A DNA stretch of 64,000 bases from Caulobacter zeae (lineage in GTDB: Bacteria > Pseudomonadota > Alphaproteobacteria > Caulobacterales > Caulobacteraceae): contig NZ_PJRS01000017.1 in the NCBI RefSeq assembly GCF_002858925.1, positions 1-64,000 of the forward strand, read 5' to 3'. This document shows positions 17,828 to 25,514 of this stretch, in pieces. The notes under the pieces were generated by a model, which was not told the DNA's origin, searched no databases, and saw only the letters and a program-made list of their open reading frames with translations. Position numbers and translations under genes: made by a program. Each line of letters opens with the position of its first letter. Position 1 is the first letter of the stretch.

Positions 17828-18369
17828 CCTACGCCGTGTTCGAATCCGGCAAGCGTCTCGCCGCCGGCGACAAGCTGACCGTCGCCCTGGCCGCCCAGGC
17901 GGTGGTGAACGTGCGTCCAAGCGCCCCGATCCTGATCTTCGATCCCGACGGCCGGCAGGTGGACTTCGACCTGCGCGGTTCGCCCGAAGACCTCGCCGCC
18001 CGCCTGGCGCCCGCCGAGCCGGAACCCGAGGCCCCGCGCGGCCGCGGCCGCCCCAAGCTCGGCGTCGTCGCGCGCGAGGTCACCCTGCTGCCCCGTCACT
18101 GGGACTGGCTGGCCAGCCAGCCCGGCGGAGCGTCGGTGGCCCTGCGCAAGCTGGTCGAGGCCGCTCGACGCGAAGCCGAAGCCCCCGACCGCCAGCGCCG
18201 CGCCCGCGACGCCGCCTATCGCTTCGCCAGCGCCGCCGCCGGTGACGCGCCGGGCTTCGAGGCCGCGATGCGGGCGCTCTATGCGGGAGACAGGGAAGGG
18301 TTCGAGGCTGGCCTGGAGCAATGGCCGGCCGACGTGGCGGCGCATGCAAGAGAGCTGGCGGAATTCTAG
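17824..18369 (+). CDS. DUF2239-family protein
   Basis: 181 residues resembling the DUF2239 family, of unknown function. The N-terminal half (FESGKRLAAGDKLTVALAA, ILIFDPDGRQVDFDLRGS) looks like a small beta domain. After an Arg/Gly-rich linker (RGRGRPKLG) comes VAREVTLLPRHWDWLASQ followed by an Ala-rich helix, a strand-helix-helix order similar to ribbon-helix-helix DNA-binding proteins. The gene starts inside the stop of the GIY-YIG gene, so the two products are made together. DNA binding is an inference from the residue pattern. Confidence 0.7.
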   Translation: MTYAVFESGKRLAAGDKLTVALAAQAVVNVRPSAPILIFDPDGRQVDFDLRGSPEDLAARLAPAEPEPEAPRGRGRPKLGVVAREVTLLPRHWDWLASQPGGASVALRKLVEAARREAEAPDRQRRARDAAYRFASAAAGDAPGFEAAMRALYAGDREGFEAGLEQWPADVAAHARELAEF

Positions 18370-18373
18370 AAAT

Positions 18374-18498
18374 CCTCCCCCTCTGGGGGAGGTGGCCGAA
18401 GGCCGGAGGGGGGACGTTTTCAGCTTTCGAAGAGTCGGAAGTCCAGCGTCCAATCCCCCGCCGGTCGCTGTGCGATCGCCTCCCCCACAGGGGGAGGT
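18374..18498. repeat. Composite intergenic repeat, copy 2
   Basis: Lies between the convergent DUF2239 and ThuA genes. Ends are CCTCCCCCTCTGGGGGAGG and CCTCCCCCACAGGGGGAGG with inner stems GGCCGAAGGCC and a GATCGC-type stem. The reverse complement matches copy 5 (52648-52776) through its middle as well, including a TCGAAAGCTGAAAACG-like core. A GAGTC (GANTC, CcrM-type methylation site) occurs near the centre. Confidence 0.8.
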
Positions 18499-18500
18499 TC

Positions 18501-19517
18501 CTAGCGAGCCGTCTTCGCCCTGACCTCCGCCAGCAGGGGCTGATAAGCCGCCTCGAACCTGGTCCGATCCGCCTCCGGCTTGCCCGGATAGACCACGCGC
18601 AGCGCCGCGATCCGGCTCGCGACCGCCAGCAGCCAGGCCTGGTCCTTCACCCGCGCCAGCCGCACCTCGACGTCGGTTTCGCCGGCATAAGTCAACAGCG
18701 CCCGCACCTGGTCCAGCGCCTGCTCGCGCGGGTTAGGCGTGTCGTCGCCGCGCGCCTTCCAGGCCGTCCATCGCACCGCCCGCACGATCTGCTCGGCGAA
18801 GCGCGGATCGGCCCAGGTCGCTTCGTTGTGGCCGAGGTTGGTGAAGAACAGCCGGCCGCTCCCCACGCTCCGCACCCAGCTGACCGGCACGGCGTAGGGC
18901 CGCTTCAGCGGCGTGCCCGAGTAGTCCAGGCTCTGGATCACCCGCACGGCGGCCGGGTCGAAGCGCTTGTATTGGTAGATCTCTTCCACCAGGTCGACGC
19001 TGCGGCCCCACGGCGCGGCCAGCGGATGGTTGTCCAGCGCCTTGACCCGGACCTTCTGGTCCTCGGTCCACGGATGGCCGGCGAACTGGCCGTTGAGCAT
19101 CGTCGTGTAGTCGAGCCCCGGCCCCGCATAGTCCCAGGCCGTGTCGGCGGCGCTGTGCAGGCCGACGAAGCCCAGCTTGCCGGCCGCGAACCGCTGCTGC
19201 ACGGCCGCCCAGGCCTGCGGCGAAATCGGCAGGGCGCCGGTGGTGTAGAACACCAGCACGTCCACATCCTTCAGCCGTTCCGGCGTGATCTCGCGGGCGT
19301 CCTGCGTCACCTGCGTCTCGAAGGCGCCGCTGGCCTTGCCGATGGCGATCATCGCCGCCTCCGAAAGCGCGAGGCCTTCGGCGGACCGCGTCACCGGCCG
19401 ATGCCGCCAGCCGACCGACTGGTCGAGATAGAGCACGCGGATCGGCGCCTCCGCGGCGCCGGCCGCGCCGGTCGCCAAGGAGAAGACGATCGCGACGAGG
19501 GCCAGCAGGAGGCGCAC
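18501..19517 (-). CDS. Exported ThuA-domain protein
   Basis: 338 residues from a GTG at 19517. A signal peptide (RLLLALVAIVFSLATGAAGA) is followed by a ThuA-like flavodoxin-type domain: RVLYLDQSVGWRHRP, DVDVLVFYTTG, LGFVGLHSAADTAWDY and HPWTEDQKVRV are characteristic. ThuA-like domains occur in sugar-utilisation and glutamine-amidotransferase-like proteins, and biochemical roles are largely undefined. The start is four bases after the stop of the VOC gene, so the two are probably one transcript. Confidence 0.82.
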   Translation of the reverse strand: MRLLLALVAIVFSLATGAAGAAEAPIRVLYLDQSVGWRHRPVTRSAEGLALSEAAMIAIGKASGAFETQVTQDAREITPERLKDVDVLVFYTTGALPISPQAWAAVQQRFAAGKLGFVGLHSAADTAWDYAGPGLDYTTMLNGQFAGHPWTEDQKVRVKALDNHPLAAPWGRSVDLVEEIYQYKRFDPAAVRVIQSLDYSGTPLKRPYAVPVSWVRSVGSGRLFFTNLGHNEATWADPRFAEQIVRAVRWTAWKARGDDTPNPREQALDQVRALLTYAGETDVEVRLARVKDQAWLLAVASRIAALRVVYPGKPEADRTRFEAAYQPLLAEVRAKTAR

Positions 19518-19521
19518 GGGC

Positions 19522-19920
19522 TCAGGCCTTGCCGCCACGCGGCTGCAGCAGGTCCCAGCGGTTGCCGTACAGGTCCTCGAACACCGCCACGCTGCCATAG
19601 GCCTCGTGGCGCGGTTCCTCGAGGAACGTCACGCCGGCCGCGCTGAGGCGGGCGTGGTCGCCGTCGAAGTCGTCGGTGTGCAGGAACAGCCAGACCCGGC
19701 CGCCGCCCTGGCCGCCGATCATCGCGACCTGGCGCTCGTCGGCCGCCTTGGCCAGCAGGAAGCGCGAGCCGCCTGGTCCCGGCGAGACCACCACCCAGCG
19801 CTTGCCCGCGCCCAGTTCGCTGTCCTCGACCAGGTCGAAGCCCATCTTGCCGACATAGAAGGCCAGGGCCTCGTCATAGTCGCGCACGAGCAGGGACAGG
19901 AGGGCGAGGTACTGGGCCAT
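19522..19920 (-). CDS. VOC-superfamily (glyoxalase/bleomycin-resistance-like) protein
   Basis: 132 residues with the paired beta-alpha-beta-beta-beta modules of the vicinal-oxygen-chelate fold: LLVRDYDEALAFYVGKMGFDL in the first module (read as LLVRDYDEALAFY, then GFDLVED) and WLFLHTDDFD, AGVTFLEEPRHEAYG and VFEDLYGNRWDLLQP in the second. The closing E-D-L-Y-G-N-R-W-D-L-L-Q-P is typical of the group. Substrate is unknown. It heads a small unit with the ThuA-domain gene. Confidence 0.85.
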   Translation of the reverse strand: MAQYLALLSLLVRDYDEALAFYVGKMGFDLVEDSELGAGKRWVVVSPGPGGSRFLLAKAADERQVAMIGGQGGGRVWLFLHTDDFDGDHARLSAAGVTFLEEPRHEAYGSVAVFEDLYGNRWDLLQPRGGKA

Positions 19921-19985
19921 GGCGACTCACGCTTCGGATCGAAAAGGGGGCGCGTGGGATAATGACCGCGCCCTGGCCGTTGTCA

Positions 19986-20243
19986 TCAGGGGCGGTGTTC
20001 CTCGCCCGCGGCGTAGCGGTTCATGTCGGCCAGGGCCGCCTCGAAGGCCGCGCGGATCTGGGTCTGGCTGAAGCCCTGATCCCAAAGCTCTGTCATCAGG
20101 GTGTTGATGACGTGGTCGAGGGGCGCGCCCTGTTCCGGATAGGGATTGGCCAGATGGTAACCGGCGCAAACCTCGGCGAACCGCGCAGCCGCGTTGATTG
20201 CGCCGAAATAGGTCTTCTCACCGTCGGCCAGCCCCACGGTCAT
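19986..20243 (-). CDS. Small hypothetical protein downstream of flagellin
   Basis: 85 residues, soluble and predicted mostly helical (YFGAINAAARFAEVCAGYH, DHVINTLMTELWDQGF, TQIRAAFEAALADMN). It starts five bases after the flagellin stop on the same strand and is not recognised as FlaF, FlbT, FlaG or FliS. The spacing points to co-expression with the flagellin; a chaperone or regulatory role would be a guess. Confidence 0.6.
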   Translation of the reverse strand: MTVGLADGEKTYFGAINAAARFAEVCAGYHLANPYPEQGAPLDHVINTLMTELWDQGFSQTQIRAAFEAALADMNRYAAGEEHRP

Positions 20244-20248
20244 GACCC

Positions 20249-21079
20249 TCAGCCCCCGAACAGCTTGAGGATATAGCTCGGCGCGGCGTTGGCGATCGAC
20301 AGCGACTTGATGGCCAGCTGCTGCTTGATCTGCAAGGCCTGCAGGCGGGTTGCCTCCTGGGCCATGTCGGCGTCGATCAGGCGGCCGACCGAGGCCTCCA
20401 GGGTGTCCTGCAGCTTGTCGATGAAGGTCAGGTGGGTGTCGAGGCCGTTGGCCTGGGTGCCCAGCCGCGACAAGGCGGAGGTGACGTTCTGCATGGCCGT
20501 GTCCATGGCCTTGATGTCGGTCGAGGAGGGCGCGGTCAGCAGGTCGGCGCGCATGCCGGCCAGGGCCGCGCCGCCGGTCGACAGGTCCACGTGGTCGACA
20601 TCGATGGTCTGGTCGGCCTTGGCGTTGGCCAGGGCGCGGATATTGCCGGTGTTCCCGGCCGAGATCAGGTTCACGCCGTTGAAGCTGGCGTTCTCGACCG
20701 CGCGGTCGATCTGCTTGCGCAGCGAGACGTAGTCGTCGTTCAGCAGCTTGCGGCTGGCGGTGGTCAGGCTGGGATCCGACGCGGCCAGCATCTTCTGCTT
20801 CATCTGGTCGAGCAGGTCGGTGACCGTGTCGCCGGCCGCCAGGGCCACGTCCACCGTCGACTGGCCGCGCTGCAGCGAGGCGCGCACGGCGTCCAGCGAC
20901 TTGGCCTCGGCCGCCTGCATCTTGGCGGTGGCCCAGACGGCGGGATTGTCCTTGGGGGATGAGATCTTCAGGCCGGTGGCGATACGGCGCAGCGTCGTCG
21001 CCAGATCACGATTGATCGTGTTCAGCGACTGCAGGGCGATCATCGCCCCGACGTTCGTGTTGATGCTGTTCTGCGGCAT
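20249..21079 (-). CDS. Flagellin
   Basis: 276 residues, the size of Caulobacter flagellins. The conserved N-terminal D0/D1 helix (SINTNVGAMIALQSLNTI, GLKISSPKDNPAVWATA) and C-terminal D1/D0 helix (LQALQIKQQLAIKSLSIAN) are present, with a short variable middle. The D1 hallmark RGQSTVDVALAAGDTVTDLL matches Caulobacter flagellins. It is exported through the flagellar type III apparatus and polymerises in the filament. No other flagellar gene besides the small downstream frame is nearby, so this is an isolated flagellin locus. No convincing sigma-54 promoter was found upstream by eye. Confidence 0.92.
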   Translation of the reverse strand: MPQNSINTNVGAMIALQSLNTINRDLATTLRRIATGLKISSPKDNPAVWATAKMQAAEAKSLDAVRASLQRGQSTVDVALAAGDTVTDLLDQMKQKMLAASDPSLTTASRKLLNDDYVSLRKQIDRAVENASFNGVNLISAGNTGNIRALANAKADQTIDVDHVDLSTGGAALAGMRADLLTAPSSTDIKAMDTAMQNVTSALSRLGTQANGLDTHLTFIDKLQDTLEASVGRLIDADMAQEATRLQALQIKQQLAIKSLSIANAAPSYILKLFGG

Positions 21080-21226
21080 CGACCCGTTCTTCCCGGCGCG
21101 GCCTTCTGGCCAAGGGCGCGTTTTGCACCCGAGGCTCAGCTATGCACGCGTTGCGTTAGCAGAACGTTAGGGGACGCGTAAAAAGCGCTGCGGCCAGAAT
21201 TCTCAGCCTTAGGGCGAGGGGCGTTC

Positions 21227-21982
21227 TCACCACTCCAGCGCCGCTTCCCCCCGCAGGATCGCTTCGGCTTCCACCGAATGCTTCCCCCCGCCGCGCTCGT
21301 GCATCACCAGGGCCGGCAGCAGCACCAGAGGCGCCTTGCCGGTCTTCATCGCCCGCACCAGCACCCGCTTGGCCGGCGCGTCGGCGAAGGGCTGGATCGG
21401 GCGGATGCGGAACGACCCGGCCTTAGGGGCCAGCAGGGCCAGGATGTCGGCCAGGCGGTCGGCGCGGTGGATCAGGGTGATGGTCCCTCCCTCGCGCACG
21501 GCCTTCAGGGCGAAGGCGGTCCAGGCGGAGAGGCCCGCATCGGCCATCCAGGCGCCGGTCTTCTCCGGCGCCGGCGCGCGCAGGGCCCTGGGGTCGTCGA
21601 AGAACGGGGGATTGCTCATCATCGCGTCGAAGACGGGCAGGGCCAGGGCCCGGAAGCCGGCCGCCACGTCGCCCTCGATGATCTCGACGCGGTCGGCCAG
21701 GCCGTTCAGCGCGGCGTTCTCCCGCGCCAGGGCCGCGGCGGCGGAATCGCGCTCCAGTCCGACGAATCGCACGGATGGGCGACGGCTCGCGGCGGCCAGC
21801 AAGGCCGCGCCGACGCCGCATCCGGCCTCGATGACGCGTTCTCCGTCGCCGGCGTCGCAGGCGGCCGCCAGCAGGGCCGCATCCAGCCCCGCCCGGTATC
21901 CGGCGGCCGATTGGCGAAGCTTCACGCGTCCGTCGAGGACACGGTCTTCGGTGACGGAAGGAACAGAGGTGGGGTCGGACAA
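21227..21982 (-). CDS. tRNA1(Val) adenine-37 N6-methyltransferase-like protein
   Basis: 251-residue class I SAM-dependent methyltransferase. The SAM motif is VIEAGCGVGAALLAAA, with the acidic residue in FVGLERD and the catalytic NPPF motif in MSNPPFFDDP, which marks amino-group (N6-adenine) methylation. The general layout fits YfiC/TrmN6. The N-terminal VLDGRVKLRQSAAGYRAGLD segment is conserved in this group. It is divergent from the polyprenyl synthase gene. Confidence 0.8.
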   Translation of the reverse strand: MSDPTSVPSVTEDRVLDGRVKLRQSAAGYRAGLDAALLAAACDAGDGERVIEAGCGVGAALLAAASRRPSVRFVGLERDSAAAALARENAALNGLADRVEIIEGDVAAGFRALALPVFDAMMSNPPFFDDPRALRAPAPEKTGAWMADAGLSAWTAFALKAVREGGTITLIHRADRLADILALLAPKAGSFRIRPIQPFADAPAKRVLVRAMKTGKAPLVLLPALVMHERGGGKHSVEAEAILRGEAALEW

Positions 21983-22080
21983 CGTTTCGGGCCTTGTGCT
22001 CGCCTTGACCCTGACCTATCCCGCCACCATTGTCGCTCGCAACGCCCATGGCGCTACGAGCGGCGTCGCCTGAGGAGTAC

Positions 22081-23097
22081 ATGGTCTTGGACGCAGCTGC
22101 AGCGACCCTCGCCCGTCAGCCGGGATCGGTGGATCGTCTCGTGCGCCTGGCCGCCGCCGACATGGGCGGCGTGGACCGCCTGATCACCGATCGCATGCAA
22201 AGCGACGTCCCGGTGATCCCGGCCCTGGCCGAGCACCTGATCGCCGCCGGCGGCAAGCGCCTGCGCCCGCTGCTGACCGTGGCCGCCGCGCGCCTGGCCG
22301 GTTCGGATAACGACCACTGCCTCAAGCTGGCCGCCGCCGTCGAGTTCATCCATACCGCCACCCTGCTGCACGACGACGTTGTCGACGGCAGCCAGCTGCG
22401 TCGCGGCAAGGTCGCCGCGCACCTGATCTGGGGCGCGGCCCAAAGCGTGCTGGTCGGCGACTTCCTGTTCGCCCGCGCCTTCGAGCTGATGGTCGAGACC
22501 GACTCGATGCGCGCCCTGCAGATCCTCGCCCAGGCCAGCCGCGTGATCGCCGAGGGCGAGGTGCTGCAACTGATGCGCAGCCATGACCTCAACCTGTCGC
22601 AGGCGGTCTATCTCGAGATCATCGCGGCCAAGACCGCCGAGCTGTTCGCCGCCGCGGCCGAGGCCGGCGCGGTGTCGGCCGGGGTCGACGCCGAAAAGTC
22701 CAAGGCCCTGCGCGACTACGGCATGAGCCTGGGTCTGGCCTTCCAGCTGGCCGACGACGCCCTCGACTACGGCGGCGCCACCGAAACGCTTGGCAAGAAC
22801 GCCGGCGACGACTTCCGCGAAGGCAAGGCCACCCTGCCGCTGCTGCTGGCCATCGCCCGCTCGGGTCCGCGCGAGGCCGAGTTCTGGGAGCGCGCCATCG
22901 GCCGTCGCGAGCAGACCGAGGCCGACTTCCGCCGCGCCCGCGAGCTGATCATCGGCACCGGCGCCCTGGACGCCACGCTCGACCTCGCCGCCGAGTACGC
23001 CGACAAGGCCAAGGCCGCCCTGGCGGTCTTCCCGGCCAATGACTGGCGCGAAAGCCTCGAAAGCCTCGCCGACTTCGCGGTCAGCCGCCGGGCCTGA
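22081..23097 (+). CDS. ispB: Octaprenyl/decaprenyl diphosphate synthase
   Basis: 338 residues with GGKRLRP, a first aspartate-rich motif DDVVD in LLHDDVVDGSQLRRG and a second in FQLADDALDY. Small residues precede the first motif, as in long-chain synthases, so the product is a C40-C50 chain for ubiquinone. The ATG at 22081 is chosen because TGAGGAG lies just before it; an in-frame upstream ATG at 22030 lacks such a site. The stop overlaps the next gene's ATG. Confidence 0.88.
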   Translation: MVLDAAAATLARQPGSVDRLVRLAAADMGGVDRLITDRMQSDVPVIPALAEHLIAAGGKRLRPLLTVAAARLAGSDNDHCLKLAAAVEFIHTATLLHDDVVDGSQLRRGKVAAHLIWGAAQSVLVGDFLFARAFELMVETDSMRALQILAQASRVIAEGEVLQLMRSHDLNLSQAVYLEIIAAKTAELFAAAAEAGAVSAGVDAEKSKALRDYGMSLGLAFQLADDALDYGGATETLGKNAGDDFREGKATLPLLLAIARSGPREAEFWERAIGRREQTEADFRRARELIIGTGALDATLDLAAEYADKAKAALAVFPANDWRESLESLADFAVSRRA

Positions 23098-23621
23098 TGG
23101 CGAAGGGCCACAACCCGTCCGGCGATCCTCACGGCGTCGATCGCCATCACGGCGCGCACGCCGCCGGTGAGGCGGCCGGCAAGGTGATCGGCGGCGGGGT
23201 AGGGGTCCTCGTCGGCCTGGCCCTCATCCTTCTCTTCTTCGGTCCATTGCTGTGGGCACCGCTGCTGGCGGGCCTTGGCGCGGCGCGCCTGGCGCCGGGA
23301 ACCTGGCAGCCCTGGCTGGCCGGTTTCGCCGCCGCCGCGGCCGCGGTCTTCGTCCAGTTCCTGCTGCTGGTGCAGAAGAGCCCGATCCTGCGCTATCCGG
23401 CCGTGGCCCTGTTCTCCATCGCCTGGGTCGGCGGCCTGTGGCTGGAGCTGACCTCGCCGCCGCACGACTGGCTGACCACGGCGCCGACCTGGCATGCGCC
23501 CGGCCCCTGGAGCTGGGCGCTGATCGGCCTGGGCGTCGTCGTCTATGCAGGCCTTTACCTCCTGGCCCTGTCGCGGTTCGGCAAGGGGCGCTGGGCCAGG
23601 CGCTGGCAGCTGCTGCGGTGA
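23097..23621 (+). CDS. Hypothetical polytopic membrane protein
   Basis: 174 residues: a His-rich soluble N-terminus (GVDRHHGAHAAGEAAGK) followed by about four hydrophobic segments (IGGGVGVLVGLALILLFFG, AGFAAAAAAVFVQFLLLV, AVALFSIAWVGGLWL, WALIGLGVVVYAGLYLLAL). No family is recognised. The ATG overlaps the ispB stop (TGATG), so it is probably translated from the same mRNA. Confidence 0.65.
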   Translation: MAKGHNPSGDPHGVDRHHGAHAAGEAAGKVIGGGVGVLVGLALILLFFGPLLWAPLLAGLGAARLAPGTWQPWLAGFAAAAAAVFVQFLLLVQKSPILRYPAVALFSIAWVGGLWLELTSPPHDWLTTAPTWHAPGPWSWALIGLGVVVYAGLYLLALSRFGKGRWARRWQLLR

Positions 23622-23700
23622 ATTCGCCGTAAGGTCGCGCCGTCAAGCTCGACAACGCCACGACGACATCCCAAGTCTTCACCGAGACGAAAGGACCGCG

Positions 23701-24099
23701 ATGATCCGCTTCATCCTCAACCTGCTCTGGTTCTTCCTCGGCGGCTGGCTGTCGGGCCTGCTGTGGCTGCTGGGGGGGCTGCTTCTGGCGATCACCATCG
23801 TCGGCCTGCCCTATGCCGGCGCGGCCTGGCGCATCGCCGGCTTCGCCTTCTGGCCGTTCGGCAAGGAGATCGTCAGCCGCGAGATCGTCACCGGACGCAG
23901 CGACATCGGCACGGGTCCGCTTGGCTTCCTGCTGAACCTGATCTGGTTCGTGCTCGGCGGCTGGTACATCGCGCTCAGCCACCTGCTGATCGCCGTGGCC
24001 GAGGCCATCAGCATCATCGGCATCCCGTTCGCCATCAAGGACCTGCAACTGGCCTACATCGCCCTGGCCCCGATCGGCCGCACGGTGGTGCGCCGCTAG
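23701..24099 (+). CDS. YccF-domain inner-membrane protein
   Basis: 132 residues. Two repeats of the YccF domain are visible, each beginning N-L-x-W-F: LNLLWFFLGGWLSGLLWLLG and LNLIWFVLGGWYIALSHLL, each followed by a GIP/GLP turn (IVGLPYAGAAWRIAGFAFWP, IIGIPFAIKDLQLAYIALAP). The family is widespread and of unknown function. It ends four bases inside the convergent ccdB-like gene. Confidence 0.88.
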   Translation: MIRFILNLLWFFLGGWLSGLLWLLGGLLLAITIVGLPYAGAAWRIAGFAFWPFGKEIVSREIVTGRSDIGTGPLGFLLNLIWFVLGGWYIALSHLLIAVAEAISIIGIPFAIKDLQLAYIALAPIGRTVVRR

Positions 24100-24404
24100 A
24101 AGCCGGTGACCAACCGGTCGAGGGCGCGCCGGATCGCGTCCTCGTGGGCGGCGAGGGAAGAGATGCGCTGGCGGAGTTGGCGAGCATCGATGCTGAACAG
24201 CTCGCTGATCACCAAGGTCAGCGGCTGATCCTCGATCACGACGGGAACCTCCAATTCGGCGACGATGCTCTGCGCATCGTTTACGGCGGGTGCAACCACG
24301 ACCTCGGTGAGGCCGTGAAGATGATGGGAAGAAAGGACAACGAGGAACGGCGCGACGTGGCGCGCGGCCGGGGCTGGATTTCTGTAGGCATCGAACTGCC
24401 TCAA
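24096..24404 (-). CDS. ccdB: CcdB-family toxin
   Basis: 102 residues, the length of CcdB. Family features are the N-terminal FDAYRNP strand, VAPFLVVLSSH, EVPVVIEDQPLTLVISELFSID (in pieces VPVVIEDQPLTLV and ISELFSI) and a C-terminal helix ending in Phe (RRALDRLVTGF) where F-plasmid CcdB has W-G-I. CcdB poisons DNA gyrase through its C-terminal residues; here the final residues differ (Gly-Phe), so activity on gyrase is not assured. The ATG follows directly on the ccdA stop. Confidence 0.8.
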   Translation of the reverse strand: MRQFDAYRNPAPAARHVAPFLVVLSSHHLHGLTEVVVAPAVNDAQSIVAELEVPVVIEDQPLTLVISELFSIDARQLRQRISSLAAHEDAIRRALDRLVTGF

Positions 24405-24659
24405 CTACCACTTTCGGAAGTGGTCCGAGATGAGTCCGCGTCGGGTCACCCGCGCGTTGTGGTCTGTGATCGCCTCGGCGTTCTCTTCCGCCCAGCGCCT
24501 GGCGCGTTCCTCGGCCCCGGCGGGATCGACCTTCTGCAGGTGCAGCCGCAACTGCCGCTCGCTCATGCCGGCGACCGAAATCCCCAGCCGCTGGGCCTGC
24601 GCCAGCAGTTCCGGATCGATGCTCCGTTCGGCCGCCATGTCGAGTTCGGGCTTGCCCAT
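24405..24659 (-). CDS. ccdA: CcdA-family antitoxin
   Basis: 84 residues. The C-terminal half (ARRWAEENAEAITDHNARV, then LISDHFRKW) is the CcdA toxin-wrapping region, ending in an aromatic residue as usual. The N-terminal half (DPELLAQAQRLGISVAG) stands where the ribbon-helix-helix would be. It starts 14 bases after the AAA ATPase stop and is followed without gap by ccdB. Autoregulation by the CcdAB complex is normal in the family, but no clear operator was found immediately upstream, which is ATPase coding sequence. Confidence 0.8.
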   Translation of the reverse strand: MGKPELDMAAERSIDPELLAQAQRLGISVAGMSERQLRLHLQKVDPAGAEERARRWAEENAEAITDHNARVTRRGLISDHFRKW

Positions 24660-24672
24660 GGACGGAAGGCTA

Positions 24673-25413
24673 TCACGCCTCCTCGTCGTCCGACAGCAAG
24701 ACGTCCAGGAAGGTCTGGCGACGGTTGAGGAAGTTGCGGGTCACCTGGAAGTGCTCGGTGTCCTCGTAGTCCACTCGCTCCAGGCCGCGCTCGGAGGCCT
24801 GGTAGATCCAGGCGTCCGGATAGCCCAGCAGGATCGGCGAGTGGGTGGCGATGATGAACTGCGACCGCGCCAGCACCAGCTCATGCAGCCGCGCCAGGAA
24901 CGACAGTTGCCGCTGCGGCGAAAGGGCCGCTTCCGGCTCGTCGAGGATGTAGAGGCCGTCGCCGCGGAAGCGGTTGTCGAACAGGGCGAAGAACGCTTCG
25001 CCGTGCGACTGCTCGTGCAGCGGAACCTGGCCGTAGCCCGAGACACCGACCTCCTCGATGTAGCTGGCCACGTTGAAGAAGCTCTCGGCCCGCAGGAAGT
25101 AACCGTCGATGGGCCGCAGATGTCCTCGAACCTTACGGATGTGCTGGCTGAGCGGCGAGTGCGAGGCGCGGGTGGAGAAGTTGACGCTGGTCGATCCGCC
25201 TTCGGCGTTGAAGCCCCAGGCCACGGCCAGGGCCTCGATCAGGGTCGACTTGCCCGAGCCGTTTTCGCCGACCAGGAAGGTCACGCGCGGATGGAAGGCC
25301 AGGGTGTCCAGGCCGCGAACCACGGGCAGGTTGAACGGGTAGGCCGCTGCGTTCCAGCTCTCGCGTCGCTCGAAGCGGGCTTCTATCCAGTAGGGGCGGA
25401 CAAGACCGGTCAT
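24673..25413 (-). CDS. AAA-family ATPase (COG3910-like)
   Basis: 246 residues with a complete ABC/SMC-like ATPase core: Walker A VGENGSGKST (about residue 48), a signature-like EQSHGEAFFALF, Walker B YILDEPEAALSP and the H-loop ATHSPILL. The protein is short, with no inserted coiled coil and no fused nuclease. Such stand-alone predicted ATPases are common and of unknown role. The gene precedes ccdA by 14 bases on the same strand, so the three genes may be one transcript. Confidence 0.82.
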   Translation of the reverse strand: MTGLVRPYWIEARFERRESWNAAAYPFNLPVVRGLDTLAFHPRVTFLVGENGSGKSTLIEALAVAWGFNAEGGSTSVNFSTRASHSPLSQHIRKVRGHLRPIDGYFLRAESFFNVASYIEEVGVSGYGQVPLHEQSHGEAFFALFDNRFRGDGLYILDEPEAALSPQRQLSFLARLHELVLARSQFIIATHSPILLGYPDAWIYQASERGLERVDYEDTEHFQVTRNFLNRRQTFLDVLLSDDEEA

Positions 25414-25458
25414 GCGATCTTTCGCATAGCACCGGTTCGCCGCGACCGGGATACGAAA

Positions 25459-25487
25459 ACGGGGCGGTCGCTGATGCGCCGCCCCGT
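25459..25487 (-). terminator. Rho-independent terminator of fumC
   Basis: Nine-base perfect arms ACGGGGCGG and CCGCCCCGT with an 11-base loop. Read on the minus strand the hairpin is followed by TTTTCG. It begins 28 bases after the fumC stop. Confidence 0.8.
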
Positions 25488-25514
25488 CTTGTCAGTCGTT
25501 CAGTCGGGCGGGCC

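Noticed and set aside
21080..21226. Sigma-54 promoter for the flagellin
   Set aside because: TTGGCCAGAAGGCC upstream has the GG element but no TTGC at the right spacing, so no call is made.
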